Positions 7,782 to 14,428 of a DNA stretch of 17,799 bases are shown here, in pieces (positions within the stretch are counted from its first letter, which is position 1; every line of letters starts with the position of its first letter). The stretch spans positions 1 through 17,799 of the forward strand of contig JAPJOW010000073.1 of the NCBI GenBank assembly GCA_030826005.1, in the 5' to 3' direction. The position numbers and the translations under genes were made by a program. The notes beneath the pieces are model-generated. The model worked only from the letters and a program-made list of their open reading frames with translations. It was not told the DNA's origin and ran no database searches. Source of the DNA: Aliterella sp. RAGGC_92 (lineage in GTDB: Bacteria > Cyanobacteriota > Cyanobacteriia > Cyanobacteriales > Chroococcidiopsidaceae).

Positions 7782-7818
7782 AAAAAACGCGATCGCACTT
7801 CTTAGAAATGCGATCGCG
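7782..7818 (-). terminator. Intrinsic terminator for the PEP-CTERM gene, built from two HIP1 sites
   Basis: CGCGATCGCA (7788-7797) and TGCGATCGCG (7809-7818) are perfect reverse complements giving a 10-bp GC-rich stem with an 11-nt loop. On the minus strand the stem is followed directly by six T residues (complement of A 7782-7787). This is a canonical Rho-independent terminator for the leftward gene ending at 7863. Each arm contains a full GCGATCGC octamer. Confidence 0.75.
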
Positions 7819-7830
7819 CTAAAACTTATA

Positions 7831-7842
7831 GCCTGTACAGGC
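7831..7842. repeat. 12-bp perfect palindrome
   Basis: GCCTGTACAGGC is a perfect palindrome in the convergent chlN/PEP-CTERM spacer, next to an A-tract. It may be a second hairpin at the 3' end of the leftward transcript or a protein site; nothing in the sequence decides. Confidence 0.4.
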
Positions 7843-7862
7843 AAAAATTACAAGCTCATGAC

Positions 7863-8594
7863 TTAAGAAGCCCTTTGCTTTTGTTGCTTGCGCTTCAATA
7901 GTTTGCGACCACCTAAAGCACTAAAAGCTAATACACCCAACATCGAAGCAGGTTCGGGGACGGGTTCAGTGCGGACATTATCTACCAGCAAGCCAGATGC
8001 AACGCGGCGATCGCCTACGTTTGCAACTCCTAAGCCTAAAGTATAAGTACCAGTATTAGCAATGGTAAAAGAAGTCGTTTGATAGCCAGTTTCTTCGCGA
8101 AATGGTGTAGAAGAACTAAAGAAGGAAGAAGTAGTATCTGCTAATTCTGTTAAGCCATTGAGTGAAAAGAAAGCAAAATCGTTATAGCCATTGCTTGGTG
8201 TAGATTCATTAGTTAGGAAGTTCCAATCAAAACTAACAATATCGCCTGCGGTTGCAGTAAAAGTTTGCTTAATAGCTGCTCCCCCAGTCACTACGCCATT
8301 ACCTAAACTATTTAAGCTTCCAGCACTTAGACCTAAGAAGTTTTCTAAAGAGTTGGTCGAAACTCTAGATTGAGAAGTCGTCAATCCAGCTTGAACCGAT
8401 CCATCTGTAGGAGCAACACCTACAACATCGGTCACAAATACTGCAACACCAGTTTTTTCCCATCCTGTAGCTCTGTTTTCAAAGCTACCGTTGATAACTG
8501 CGGCTTGAGAAGGCGCTGCAATTATAACTGTTGATAAACTAAGTAAGCCGAGTACCTGAGCGGTTAAAGTTGAACTTTTCCCAAGGGTAGACAT
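7863..8594 (-). CDS. Secreted PEP-CTERM sorting-domain protein
   Basis: The 243-residue protein begins with a signal peptide (hydrophobic core about 12-27, APSQAA cleavage region near 31). A Ser/Thr/Gly-rich beta-type ectodomain follows, with INGSFENRATGWEKTGVA at about 34-51. The C-terminus is the tripartite PEP-CTERM tag: VPEPASM at 212-218, a short hydrophobic stretch and the basic tail RKLLKRKQQKQ. Such tags are processed by exosortase for export to the surface or exopolysaccharide. The ectodomain looks like a jelly-roll binding module, but I cannot name its ligand. I chose ATG at 8594. The frame extends to a TTG at 8612, but that TTG overlaps GGAG (8610-8607), the likely ribosome site for the ATG. 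The gene is convergent with chlN and has its own terminator. Confidence 0.88.
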   Translation of the reverse strand: MSTLGKSSTLTAQVLGLLSLSTVIIAAPSQAAVINGSFENRATGWEKTGVAVFVTDVVGVAPTDGSVQAGLTTSQSRVSTNSLENFLGLSAGSLNSLGNGVVTGGAAIKQTFTATAGDIVSFDWNFLTNESTPSNGYNDFAFFSLNGLTELADTTSSFFSSSTPFREETGYQTTSFTIANTGTYTLGLGVANVGDRRVASGLLVDNVRTEPVPEPASMLGVLAFSALGGRKLLKRKQQKQRAS

Positions 8595-8660
8595 GAAATT
8601 AAAATTCTCCAAACAAGTAATTATGGGTATTACGAAATTTTTGATGTGTTATTTTTCTCA

Positions 8661-8700
8661 GGATTACTCGTCGTTCGGGCAACCTTTACCGGATAATCGG
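8661..8700 (-). promoter_or_regulatory. Possible structured leader of the PEP-CTERM gene
   Basis: This block is clearly more GC-rich than the surrounding AT-rich spacer. On the minus strand GATTA (8698-8694) and TAATC (8666-8662) can pair, enclosing segments such as GGTTGCCCGAAC. It ends 66 bp upstream of the chosen start. It could be a promoter region, a protein-binding site or a leader RNA element; I do not recognise a known riboswitch in it. Confidence 0.25.
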
Positions 8701-9001
8701 AAAACTTACTTGCAATACTTGTACCTAGCTACTTAAATAACTAGATTCATGTAAGTCATAAGTTTATTCCTTTATTAAAATGACACAATTCACCCGGCAG
8801 ATTGCGGTTTATACTGGAACTTCATAAAAAATACACACGCATATCTAAGTAAATTCAACTAAAAAAATGCTCAAATAGCTTTCTAATATAGCTAAGTTTT
8901 TAAGTAGAGTATAAAAAAGTTTTAAGCTATTATGAATTTTTGGTAAGTTTTTAATAACCGGGAACATTAGACCGCCTGCACGAATCTAGAAAAGCCCCGC
9001 C

Positions 9002-9023
9002 CTTCCCCCCAATTGGAGGGGAG
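9002..9023. repeat. C/G-rich near-palindrome
   Basis: A 22-bp near-perfect palindrome of C-runs and G-runs centred on CCAATTGG, with one mismatch and one wobble. It lies 29 bp before an intrinsic terminator hairpin. It may be part of the minCDE 3' end or of a dispersed repeat. Confidence 0.45.
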
Positions 9024-9051
9024 CAAAGTATTATTCATTTTTTGAGGTCTA

Positions 9052-9081
9052 TTAGACTTCTTGCAGAAGTCTAAATTTTTT
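9052..9081 (+). terminator. Orphan intrinsic terminator on the + strand
   Basis: TTAGACTTCT (9052-9061) and AGAAGTCTAA (9065-9074) pair perfectly around the 3-nt loop TGC, followed by A and six T residues (9076-9081). The polarity requires a rightward transcript, yet no + strand gene is visible upstream back to 8595. On the minus strand no U-tract follows the hairpin, so it is not an obvious terminator for minE. Confidence 0.6.
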
Positions 9082-9090
9082 CTTCAGTCA

Positions 9091-9146
9091 GCTTAAGCCG
9101 ACTTTAGCTATAAGTAAATGAATTTTGACTCTAGGCGAGCTAGGCA
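9091..9146 (-). repeat. Copy of dispersed repeat, also at the right end of the window
   Basis: Bases 9091-9111 are the exact reverse complement of 17779-17799 (21 bp). A second block, CTAGGCGAGCTAGG (about 9131-9144), matches the reverse complement of 17747-17760 at 12 of 14 positions. The two loci are therefore copies of one repeat family. Relative to transcription, both copies read the same way downstream of the preceding gene (minE here). Confidence 0.7.
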
Positions 9147-9247
9147 GGCTGAAGCCACGAGGTCTATATATACAGCAGTAAAAGTAGCAAACATTTTGCC
9201 TGATTTCAGGCTTATTCTACTCATTCGCCATCTTGAGAAAACTGCAA

Positions 9248-9538
9248 CTACTGACTCGGTTCAGCTTCTTCTTTAACGCGACGAATAGGTAAATTAGCAA
9301 TCAAAGCTGTTGCTCGTTGGTTGTTTTCTAGACAAAACTCTAAACCATCTACCTCAAGCTCAACATAACGCGATACCACTTCCAAAATCTCTAGGCGCAT
9401 TTTTTCCAGCATTTCTGGATTTAAAGCAGCGCGATCGTGGGAAATTACTACTTGTAGCCGCCGCTTGACTTCCGCGCGACTATTATTATCACTATTACGA
9501 GGCAGAGGAAAAAGCCGATCTAAAAGTTCACCGATCAT
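9248..9538 (-). CDS. minE: Cell division topological specificity factor MinE
   Basis: MinE displaces MinC from MinD and stimulates MinD ATPase, keeping the division inhibitor away from mid-cell. The 96-residue form shows the amphipathic N-terminal MIGELLDRLF, then SRAEVKRRLQVVISHDRAAL with the contact helix/strand. The dimerisation core is MLEKMRLEILEVVSRYVELE, followed by the conserved end TALIANLPIRRVK. I prefer ATG at 9538, because the cyanobacterial MinE N-termini I recall begin there. The frame also opens at GTG 9583, overlapping the end of minD by 19 nt, which would add 15 unconserved-looking residues. Neither start has a clear Shine-Dalgarno sequence, so translational coupling to minD is likely. 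It is last in minC-minD-minE. Confidence 0.93.
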   Translation of the reverse strand: MIGELLDRLFPLPRNSDNNSRAEVKRRLQVVISHDRAALNPEMLEKMRLEILEVVSRYVELEVDGLEFCLENNQRATALIANLPIRRVKEEAEPSQ

Positions 9539-9564
9539 AGCAGTAGCAGGAGAAGGAACATCGC

Positions 9565-10371
9565 TTAAATAATTTTTGTCCACAATAATTTGCGGATTCG
9601 AGAAAATAGATTATCTGGGGGCGCATTTAGGTCTATAAATTCAACGGTTTGTCCTTCCAAACGACGCGCTATGTTATCAAAAGCCGTTCCCGCTAAGGAA
9701 GGAGTTTCCGATAATACTAAGGGTTCGCCGCGATTAGTCGAAACAATTACGCGCTCATCTTCAGGAATTACCCCAATAAGGGGAATTGCTAAAATTTCTT
9801 GCACGTCCTGCACGGACATCATATCGTTAAGCTGTACCATTGCCGGGCGCAGACGATTGACTATTAAATTAATGCGTTTAATCCCTTGCGCTTCTAATAA
9901 ACCAACTACGCGATCGGCATCCCTGACGGCGGAAATTTCTGGAGTAGTGACAATTAAAGCTTCTTTTGCTGGCGCGATCGCATTTTTAAATCCCAACTCA
10001 ATGCCTGCGGGACTATCAATAACTACATAATCGTAAGTTTTAGTTAAAGTGCCTACAAGTTCGGTCATTTGTTCGGGACTTACGGCTTCTTTGGTGCGAT
10101 TTTGCGCCGCAGGTAGTAGCGCCAAACCAGGAATGCGTTTATCTTTCACCAAAGCTTGTTCTAATCTACATTCTCCTGCAAAAACTTCGATCGCCGTGTA
10201 CACTATACGGTTTTCTAAACCAAGCAATAGATCCAAATTTCTTAGACCAAAATCCGCGTCTACTAAGGCAACTTGCTTGCCCAAACGGGCTAAAGCCATA
10301 CCTAAGTTTGCGGTGACGGTGGTTTTACCTACTCCGCCTTTACCGGAAGTTGTGACGATAATACGACTCAT
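9565..10371 (-). CDS. minD: Septum site-determining ATPase MinD
   Basis: MinD is a membrane-cycling ATPase that recruits MinC and is released by MinE. The 268-residue protein has the deviant Walker A GKGGVGKTT at 10-18 with signature lysine K11. It also has the switch region DADFGLRNLDLLLGLENR at about 38-55 and VIDSPAGIE at about 117-125. The C-terminal amphipathic membrane-targeting helix is FSRIRKLLWTKII (last 13 residues). Its ATG overlaps the minC stop by the tetranucleotide ATGA, implying translational coupling. Its 3' end is followed or overlapped by minE depending on the minE start. Long antisense + frames at 9590-10030 and 10049-10399 are shadows. Confidence 0.97.
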   Translation of the reverse strand: MSRIIVTTSGKGGVGKTTVTANLGMALARLGKQVALVDADFGLRNLDLLLGLENRIVYTAIEVFAGECRLEQALVKDKRIPGLALLPAAQNRTKEAVSPEQMTELVGTLTKTYDYVVIDSPAGIELGFKNAIAPAKEALIVTTPEISAVRDADRVVGLLEAQGIKRINLIVNRLRPAMVQLNDMMSVQDVQEILAIPLIGVIPEDERVIVSTNRGEPLVLSETPSLAGTAFDNIARRLEGQTVEFIDLNAPPDNLFSRIRKLLWTKII

Positions 10372-11165
10372 GATGGTAGAAACTGGGACAACGACTTAGA
10401 AAAATCAGCGGCTTTGGTGAGGCGGATGCCATCGGGACTAACATAAGCAACTTCAGGATAATACTCCTCTAGTTGGTTAGCTGGCGCTCTTGCTACAAAG
10501 CGAGCAATTCGTAACTGTGTTGGTTCCATTTGCAACGCCATAATTAAACATTTACCATTACCATTAGCACCCGCATGAGCTACTCCCCGCAAGCGACCCC
10601 AAACTAGGATATCGCCATCGGCGACTACAATACCACCAGGATTAATATCTCCTAACACGACTACTGTACCAGAGTGGCGAATCTCAGCGCCAGACCGAAT
10701 AGTCATTTGTAAATATAACGGTTCTATTAGTGGTGGAGTAGAGGCAATAGGCGTAGTTGCTAAGGTTTTTGAGGGGGCTTGTTGTTCTACGCTATAGCCC
10801 GCCGTTGCTGCTGCTACCGCCGTTTGGCGGCGGCTAGTGCAAACTCGTTGCAAATGTAATTGGACTTCGCTTAAAGCGTCGGCTATTTGTTGTAATTGTC
10901 TGCCATCTAATAAGCGATCGGAGGCAAGGAGTTCTACTAGAGTATAAGGTTGCCAAAACCTGTCTCCAGCATTTAAGCGTTGCTTCATTTGTTGCCAAAT
11001 TTCTGACCAATTATTTGCCGAGGCGGGCATTTCTGCTTCGGTGGGCAAAATTAACAGTATTCGATCCGCCTCACTTTTGAAGCGCACTTGTAAATTGACC
11101 TTTACTTCTTCTGTAGCAAGATTTTGGTCAGGAACAACTTCAGGTAGAGCAGAGTCAGAGGTCAT
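10368..11165 (-). CDS. minC: Septum site-determining protein MinC
   Basis: MinC inhibits FtsZ assembly away from mid-cell when bound to MinD. The 265-residue protein has a divergent N-terminal FtsZ-inhibiting domain (about 20-110) and an Ala/Thr/Pro-rich linker (about 115-148). The conserved C-terminal beta-helix domain contains RSGAEIRHSGTVVVLGD and INPGGIVVADGDILVWGRL (about 157-192), then GVAHAGANG (194-202). The domain order and the NPGG-DGDI-WGRLRG-AHAG motifs are diagnostic. The start ATG at 11165 lacks an evident Shine-Dalgarno sequence. It opens the operon and diverges from the DUF3370 gene across about 160 bp, which should hold both promoters. Confidence 0.95.
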   Translation of the reverse strand: MTSDSALPEVVPDQNLATEEVKVNLQVRFKSEADRILLILPTEAEMPASANNWSEIWQQMKQRLNAGDRFWQPYTLVELLASDRLLDGRQLQQIADALSEVQLHLQRVCTSRRQTAVAAATAGYSVEQQAPSKTLATTPIASTPPLIEPLYLQMTIRSGAEIRHSGTVVVLGDINPGGIVVADGDILVWGRLRGVAHAGANGNGKCLIMALQMEPTQLRIARFVARAPANQLEEYYPEVAYVSPDGIRLTKAADFSKSLSQFLPS

Positions 11166-11327
11166 GCAAAAATAGGGGCAGCCAATTTAGGGATTTTAAG
11201 CAAGGGCGACTTCTTTTATTAAGTTAAAAAAGTAAATTTGCTTGCATAATGAATACCATACTAAATTATTCCTAATTAGAATCCCCAAAAAATAATACTT
11301 TTGCGATCGCGTAATATATTTGACCCC

Positions 11328-12710
11328 ATGAAAACTCCCAAACAGATTTTGTATCCGGCGATCGCCTCTATTGCGACTTTGCTATATTTTTCCCCAATTC
11401 CCAAGTTAGTTGTTGCCCAAACAAAGCCTAAAGAAGTTGTTCAACCCCAAGCAGTTCAACCTTTACCAGGGAAATTAGACAATATTCCGGTATTTAATAG
11501 CAATAGCCCTGAAGGGGTAAAAGCCGATGGCATTCTACTTTCGACTTTTCCCCCAACAAATAAAAAGTTTCCCACCGCTCACCTCAACTATCCTTTAGAA
11601 GGGCGTTTCGATCTATTTGCTCACCATTTCAGCTACTATCCCAAAGATTCACAAACGCTTTATTTGGGGATAATCGTCCATAATCCAGGGAAAAAACCTG
11701 TAACTATAGACGTTTTAGCCGCCGCTAGTTATTTGCTACCAGAAGCGCCTTATGTCACTTTGTTGTCTTATTTAGATAACAACGACGGTAAAGTTTATTC
11801 TGGCCCAGGCGATCGCGCTGTCAGTGATGTTTTACGTGGTGTACGTCAAGCAGGTTTTCCGCAAAAGCTAGTAATTGCCCCAGGAAAAAGCCAAATGTTG
11901 CTAAATTCGCCGATTCCCGTGCGTGATTTAGTTAAAGCCGTCAACGGGCGCTCTACATTAATGCAATTAAATAGTAGCGGTAAAGTTTATATTGCAAGTT
12001 TAGCGACGTTTGCCAAGCAGCAAAGCGATCGCGCCCCTACTTTAGCTCAATGGGAGCAATTACTAAATACTAGCAACCTTTCAAGTCCCCGTGACAAAAC
12101 GCCTACTCCTCCCGAACAAACTAGCGGTCAATTAATTTACGGTAGAGTTGCAGGTATATCGCAAGGTTCGCAATGGCAAGCTTTGCTTACAGATAATCCC
12201 CAAGCTAAAAACTTGACAATTCCCGCTCCCGGACAAGGTATTTCTTATGCGATAAATACTCTTAAAGGCGGCAGATTAGGTACAGAACAAATACAAACCG
12301 CCAAGATGTTAGCCCGTTATCCAGATACCGCTTACGAATCTCATGGAAACTACGGCGTTCTTTATAATCTTTCTATCCCCTTAATTAATTCAACTAAAGA
12401 AGCCCGAACAGTTACTTTAACCCTGGCTACGCCATTAAAAGAAGACAAACTAAGTCAAAAAGGCGCGCGTTTTCGTCAACCACCCTTAGATTTTCCCTTT
12501 TTCCGGGGTACAGTCCGCTTGCGTTACAGTGACGACAACGGCAAACAACAAACGCGCTACGTGCATTTGTGGCATCGTGTTGGGCAAGTAGTAGATCCTC
12601 TGCTTTCCTTGAAAATGTCTCCTTCAAGCCGCCGTTCGGTGCAGCTAGAGTTGATTTATCCCCCCGACTCTACCCCGCCGCAGGTATTAACTATCGGGAC
12701 TTTGGAGTAA
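11328..12710 (+). CDS. Secreted DUF3370 protein
   Basis: The 460-residue product begins MKTPKQILYPAIASIATLLY, a signal peptide with probable cleavage near VVA-Q (30-31). A mature protein of the DUF3370 type (PF11850) follows: LPGKLDNIPVFNSNSPEGVK, then GILLSTFPPTNKKFPTAHLN and GRFDLFAHHFSYYP. The family is largely cyanobacterial and of unknown function; export to the periplasm or cell surface is inferred. I chose ATG at 11328. The frame extends to a TTG at 11301 inside a HIP1 octamer, which would put nine polar residues before a good signal peptide. A Gln/Pro/Thr-rich stretch at about 240-270 looks like a linker. Antisense and alternate frames near the 3' end are shadows. Confidence 0.87.
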   Translation: MKTPKQILYPAIASIATLLYFSPIPKLVVAQTKPKEVVQPQAVQPLPGKLDNIPVFNSNSPEGVKADGILLSTFPPTNKKFPTAHLNYPLEGRFDLFAHHFSYYPKDSQTLYLGIIVHNPGKKPVTIDVLAAASYLLPEAPYVTLLSYLDNNDGKVYSGPGDRAVSDVLRGVRQAGFPQKLVIAPGKSQMLLNSPIPVRDLVKAVNGRSTLMQLNSSGKVYIASLATFAKQQSDRAPTLAQWEQLLNTSNLSSPRDKTPTPPEQTSGQLIYGRVAGISQGSQWQALLTDNPQAKNLTIPAPGQGISYAINTLKGGRLGTEQIQTAKMLARYPDTAYESHGNYGVLYNLSIPLINSTKEARTVTLTLATPLKEDKLSQKGARFRQPPLDFPFFRGTVRLRYSDDNGKQQTRYVHLWHRVGQVVDPLLSLKMSPSSRRSVQLELIYPPDSTPPQVLTIGTLE

Positions 12711-12767
12711 GTTTCACGAATCAATTAGGATCGCTACTATTTGCAAGTTGTTGTGGTTGTCAGTAAA

Positions 12768-12804
12768 AATAGCTGTGCGTTTTAGGGCATCAGCAACAGC
12801 TATT
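12768..12804 (+). repeat. Inverted repeat between DUF3370 and Rpn genes
   Basis: AATAGCTGT (12768-12776) and ACAGCTATT (12796-12804) are perfect 9-bp inverted repeats with a 19-bp spacer, 58 bp after the DUF3370 stop. It may be a terminator-like hairpin without a U-tract, or an operator upstream of the Rpn gene. Confidence 0.35.
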
Positions 12805-12856
12805 GTGTGTAATCTACATAATATAAAGTAATGATGTCTTTATTGATACTCTGCTA

Positions 12857-13708
12857 GTGATTGATAACATCTCAAAATTTTTGATTGAGCAATATTCTAC
12901 TGATTTTGCGGCTTGGTTATTAGGTGAAGCGATCGCTCTAACTACTATCAATCCCACCGAACTTAATGTAGAACCAATCAGAGCAGATTCAGTAATGTTA
13001 CTTCAATCAAGGGGTATTATTCTGCATACTGAGTTTCAGACAGTGGGTAATGAAACCATACCGTTTAGAATGGCAGATTATTACTTACGCTTAAGAAGAA
13101 AATTTCCCGAAAAAAATATTCAACAAGTAGTAATTTACCTGAAAAGGACGAGTTCGGACTTAGTAAGACAAGAACGATATGTAACTCGTGCAATGACGCA
13201 CCAGTTTCGAGTTATTCGCTTGTGGGAGCAACCAGTCGAGGTATTTTTGAGCAATCCAGGATTGTTACCATTAGCGGTACTAAGCCGCGCCTCAGATAAA
13301 GAAAGCGTGTTAGCGCAGGTGGTGCAGGAATTAGAGCAAATAACTGACCCCAGAGAGCAGAGTAATTTAGCCGCAGCGACAAGTATCTTAGCAGGGTTAG
13401 AATTAAAGGAACAGACGATCCGACAATTGATGAGGAGTCCAGTGATGCGCGAGTCTACGATGTATCAATCTATTTTACGCGAAGGTCGGGCTGAGGGGTT
13501 GGAACAAGGACTAGAAGAGGGTTTAATTCAAGGTCGCACCGCCGGAGAAAGAGCAATAGTCATCAAGCAGCTTATCCGAAAATTAGGTAGTCTATCACCG
13601 GAAGTGACAGCAAAAGTCAATGTTTTGAGTCTGGAACAGTTGGAGACTTTGGCTGAGGCTTTGTTGGATTTTACAAGTGTTGGCGATTTGGAATCCTGGT
13701 TAGGATAA
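12857..13708 (+). CDS. Rpn-family nuclease/putative transposase with DUF4351 tail
   Basis: A 283-residue protein starting at GTG; MIDNISKFLIEQYSTDFAAW matches the usual N-terminus of cyanobacterial Rpn proteins. The PD-(D/E)XK-type core shows IRADSVMLLQSRGIILHTEFQT with D44, E59 and Q61 as likely active-site residues. A helical region follows, then a charged G/E/Q-rich segment (about 207-230), and the C-terminal DUF4351-like helices ERAIVIKQLIRKLGSLSPEV and LSLEQLETLAEALLDF. Rpn proteins (formerly DUF4391/PD-(D/E)XK transposase-like) promote RecA-independent recombination in E. coli; the role in cyanobacteria is unknown. No terminal repeats or target duplications surround the gene, so it is not called a mobile element. 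It converges on the GNAT gene 16 bp away. Confidence 0.85.
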   Translation: MIDNISKFLIEQYSTDFAAWLLGEAIALTTINPTELNVEPIRADSVMLLQSRGIILHTEFQTVGNETIPFRMADYYLRLRRKFPEKNIQQVVIYLKRTSSDLVRQERYVTRAMTHQFRVIRLWEQPVEVFLSNPGLLPLAVLSRASDKESVLAQVVQELEQITDPREQSNLAAATSILAGLELKEQTIRQLMRSPVMRESTMYQSILREGRAEGLEQGLEEGLIQGRTAGERAIVIKQLIRKLGSLSPEVTAKVNVLSLEQLETLAEALLDFTSVGDLESWLG

Positions 13709-13724
13709 TCGCGCAATAATTTTA

Positions 13725-14210
13725 TTAATAGCTTGTGTAAATAAGTTTAAGTTCCATTTGAATGTTACAACGCTCGTAGGCAGAAGGCTGTCCAACAATT
13801 TTCTGAAACCCTAACTTTCGATAAAGCTTGATTGCAGGCTCTAAAATAGTATTACTTTCCAAGAAAATTGTTTCCGCTTCTAACTCCCGCGCTTTAGCAA
13901 TAGCAGCGTGACCTAGCAACCAGCCGATTCCTTTGCCTCTAGCTCGCTTTGCGACTGCCATTTTCGCTAATTTGTAAGTATTTTTATTTATTTTGATTAA
14001 AGCACAAGTCCCCACAATTTCACCATTGTGACGTGCCATATAAATATGCCCACCAGGTTTTAAAATCTTTTCATCTGGACAATCGAGAGATTGCCGATCT
14101 GCTTCTTCTATCTTGAAGTATGTCTCAATCCATTCGTAGTTCAATTGTTGAAAATTATGATGAAACTCTGGTAAGTAATCAATAATTTCAATATGTTGGC
14201 GTTCTAGCAT
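13725..14210 (-). CDS. GNAT family N-acetyltransferase
   Basis: A 161-residue protein with the GNAT fold order. A strand with GEIVGTCALIKI lies at about 63-74 and LAKMAVAKRARGKGIGWLLG at 81-100, where RGKGIG (91-96) is the acetyl-CoA pyrophosphate-binding motif A. Then come ETIFLESNT (113-121) and AIKLYRKLGF (126-135), motif B. It transfers acetyl from acetyl-CoA to an amine, but the substrate cannot be read from sequence. The start ATG is preceded by AGGA at 9-nt spacing. A 16-bp perfect palindrome lies 20 bp upstream, a possible operator. The neighbours give no clue to its job. Confidence 0.9.
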   Translation of the reverse strand: MLERQHIEIIDYLPEFHHNFQQLNYEWIETYFKIEEADRQSLDCPDEKILKPGGHIYMARHNGEIVGTCALIKINKNTYKLAKMAVAKRARGKGIGWLLGHAAIAKARELEAETIFLESNTILEPAIKLYRKLGFQKIVGQPSAYERCNIQMELKLIYTSY

Positions 14211-14230
14211 TCTTAACTATCCTAAAGCAT

Positions 14231-14246
14231 ACAAAAATATTTTTGT
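14231..14246. promoter_or_regulatory. AT-rich 16-bp perfect palindrome
   Basis: ACAAAAATATTTTTGT is a perfect palindrome in the divergent GNAT/cdsA-like spacer, 21 bp upstream of the GNAT start and about 180 bp from the cdsA-like start. Placement favours an operator for the GNAT gene. AT-only palindromes can arise by chance in AT-rich spacers. Confidence 0.3.
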
Positions 14247-14428
14247 CAAGCTAAATAGTGGTAGCTGTAAATATTGGCATACTGCTTTTTAGTTTATACC
14301 AGCAACTAAATATATTTATAAGTAGCCGCTAAATCAATAGATTCTGGAATTAGCAATAAATTGTTTGTATTTGATTACAACTACTTAACTAATAGCTGCA
14401 TCTCTAGCTAGTATTGACTTGAATAAAC

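Larger units (their letters stand above)
8595..9247. other. Intergenic spacer between PEP-CTERM gene and minE
   Basis: No gene of convincing quality lies in these 653 bp. The left part is the 5' region of the PEP-CTERM gene and includes a GC-richer block (8661-8700). Bases 8720-8980 are plain AT-rich DNA with no structure I can support. The right part (9002-9146) is a cluster of palindromes: a C/G-rich near-palindrome, a textbook + strand terminator and a copy of a dispersed repeat. The 3' end of the minCDE transcript must also lie here. Confidence 0.6.

Noticed and set aside
8595..8612. TTG start of the PEP-CTERM gene at 8612
   Set aside because: The TTG overlaps the GGAG that serves the ATG at 8594, and the signal peptide is complete from the ATG.
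9590..10399. Two long + strand frames antisense to minD
   Set aside because: They mirror the strongly conserved minD gene, and the encoded sequences have no domain features.
11301..11327. TTG start of the DUF3370 gene at 11301
   Set aside because: It lies within a HIP1 octamer and adds polar residues ahead of a good signal peptide that begins at ATG 11328.
12857..13708. Insertion sequence carrying the Rpn/transposase-like gene
   Set aside because: No terminal inverted repeats or flanking duplications are visible, and the neighbour is convergent at 16 bp without interruption.
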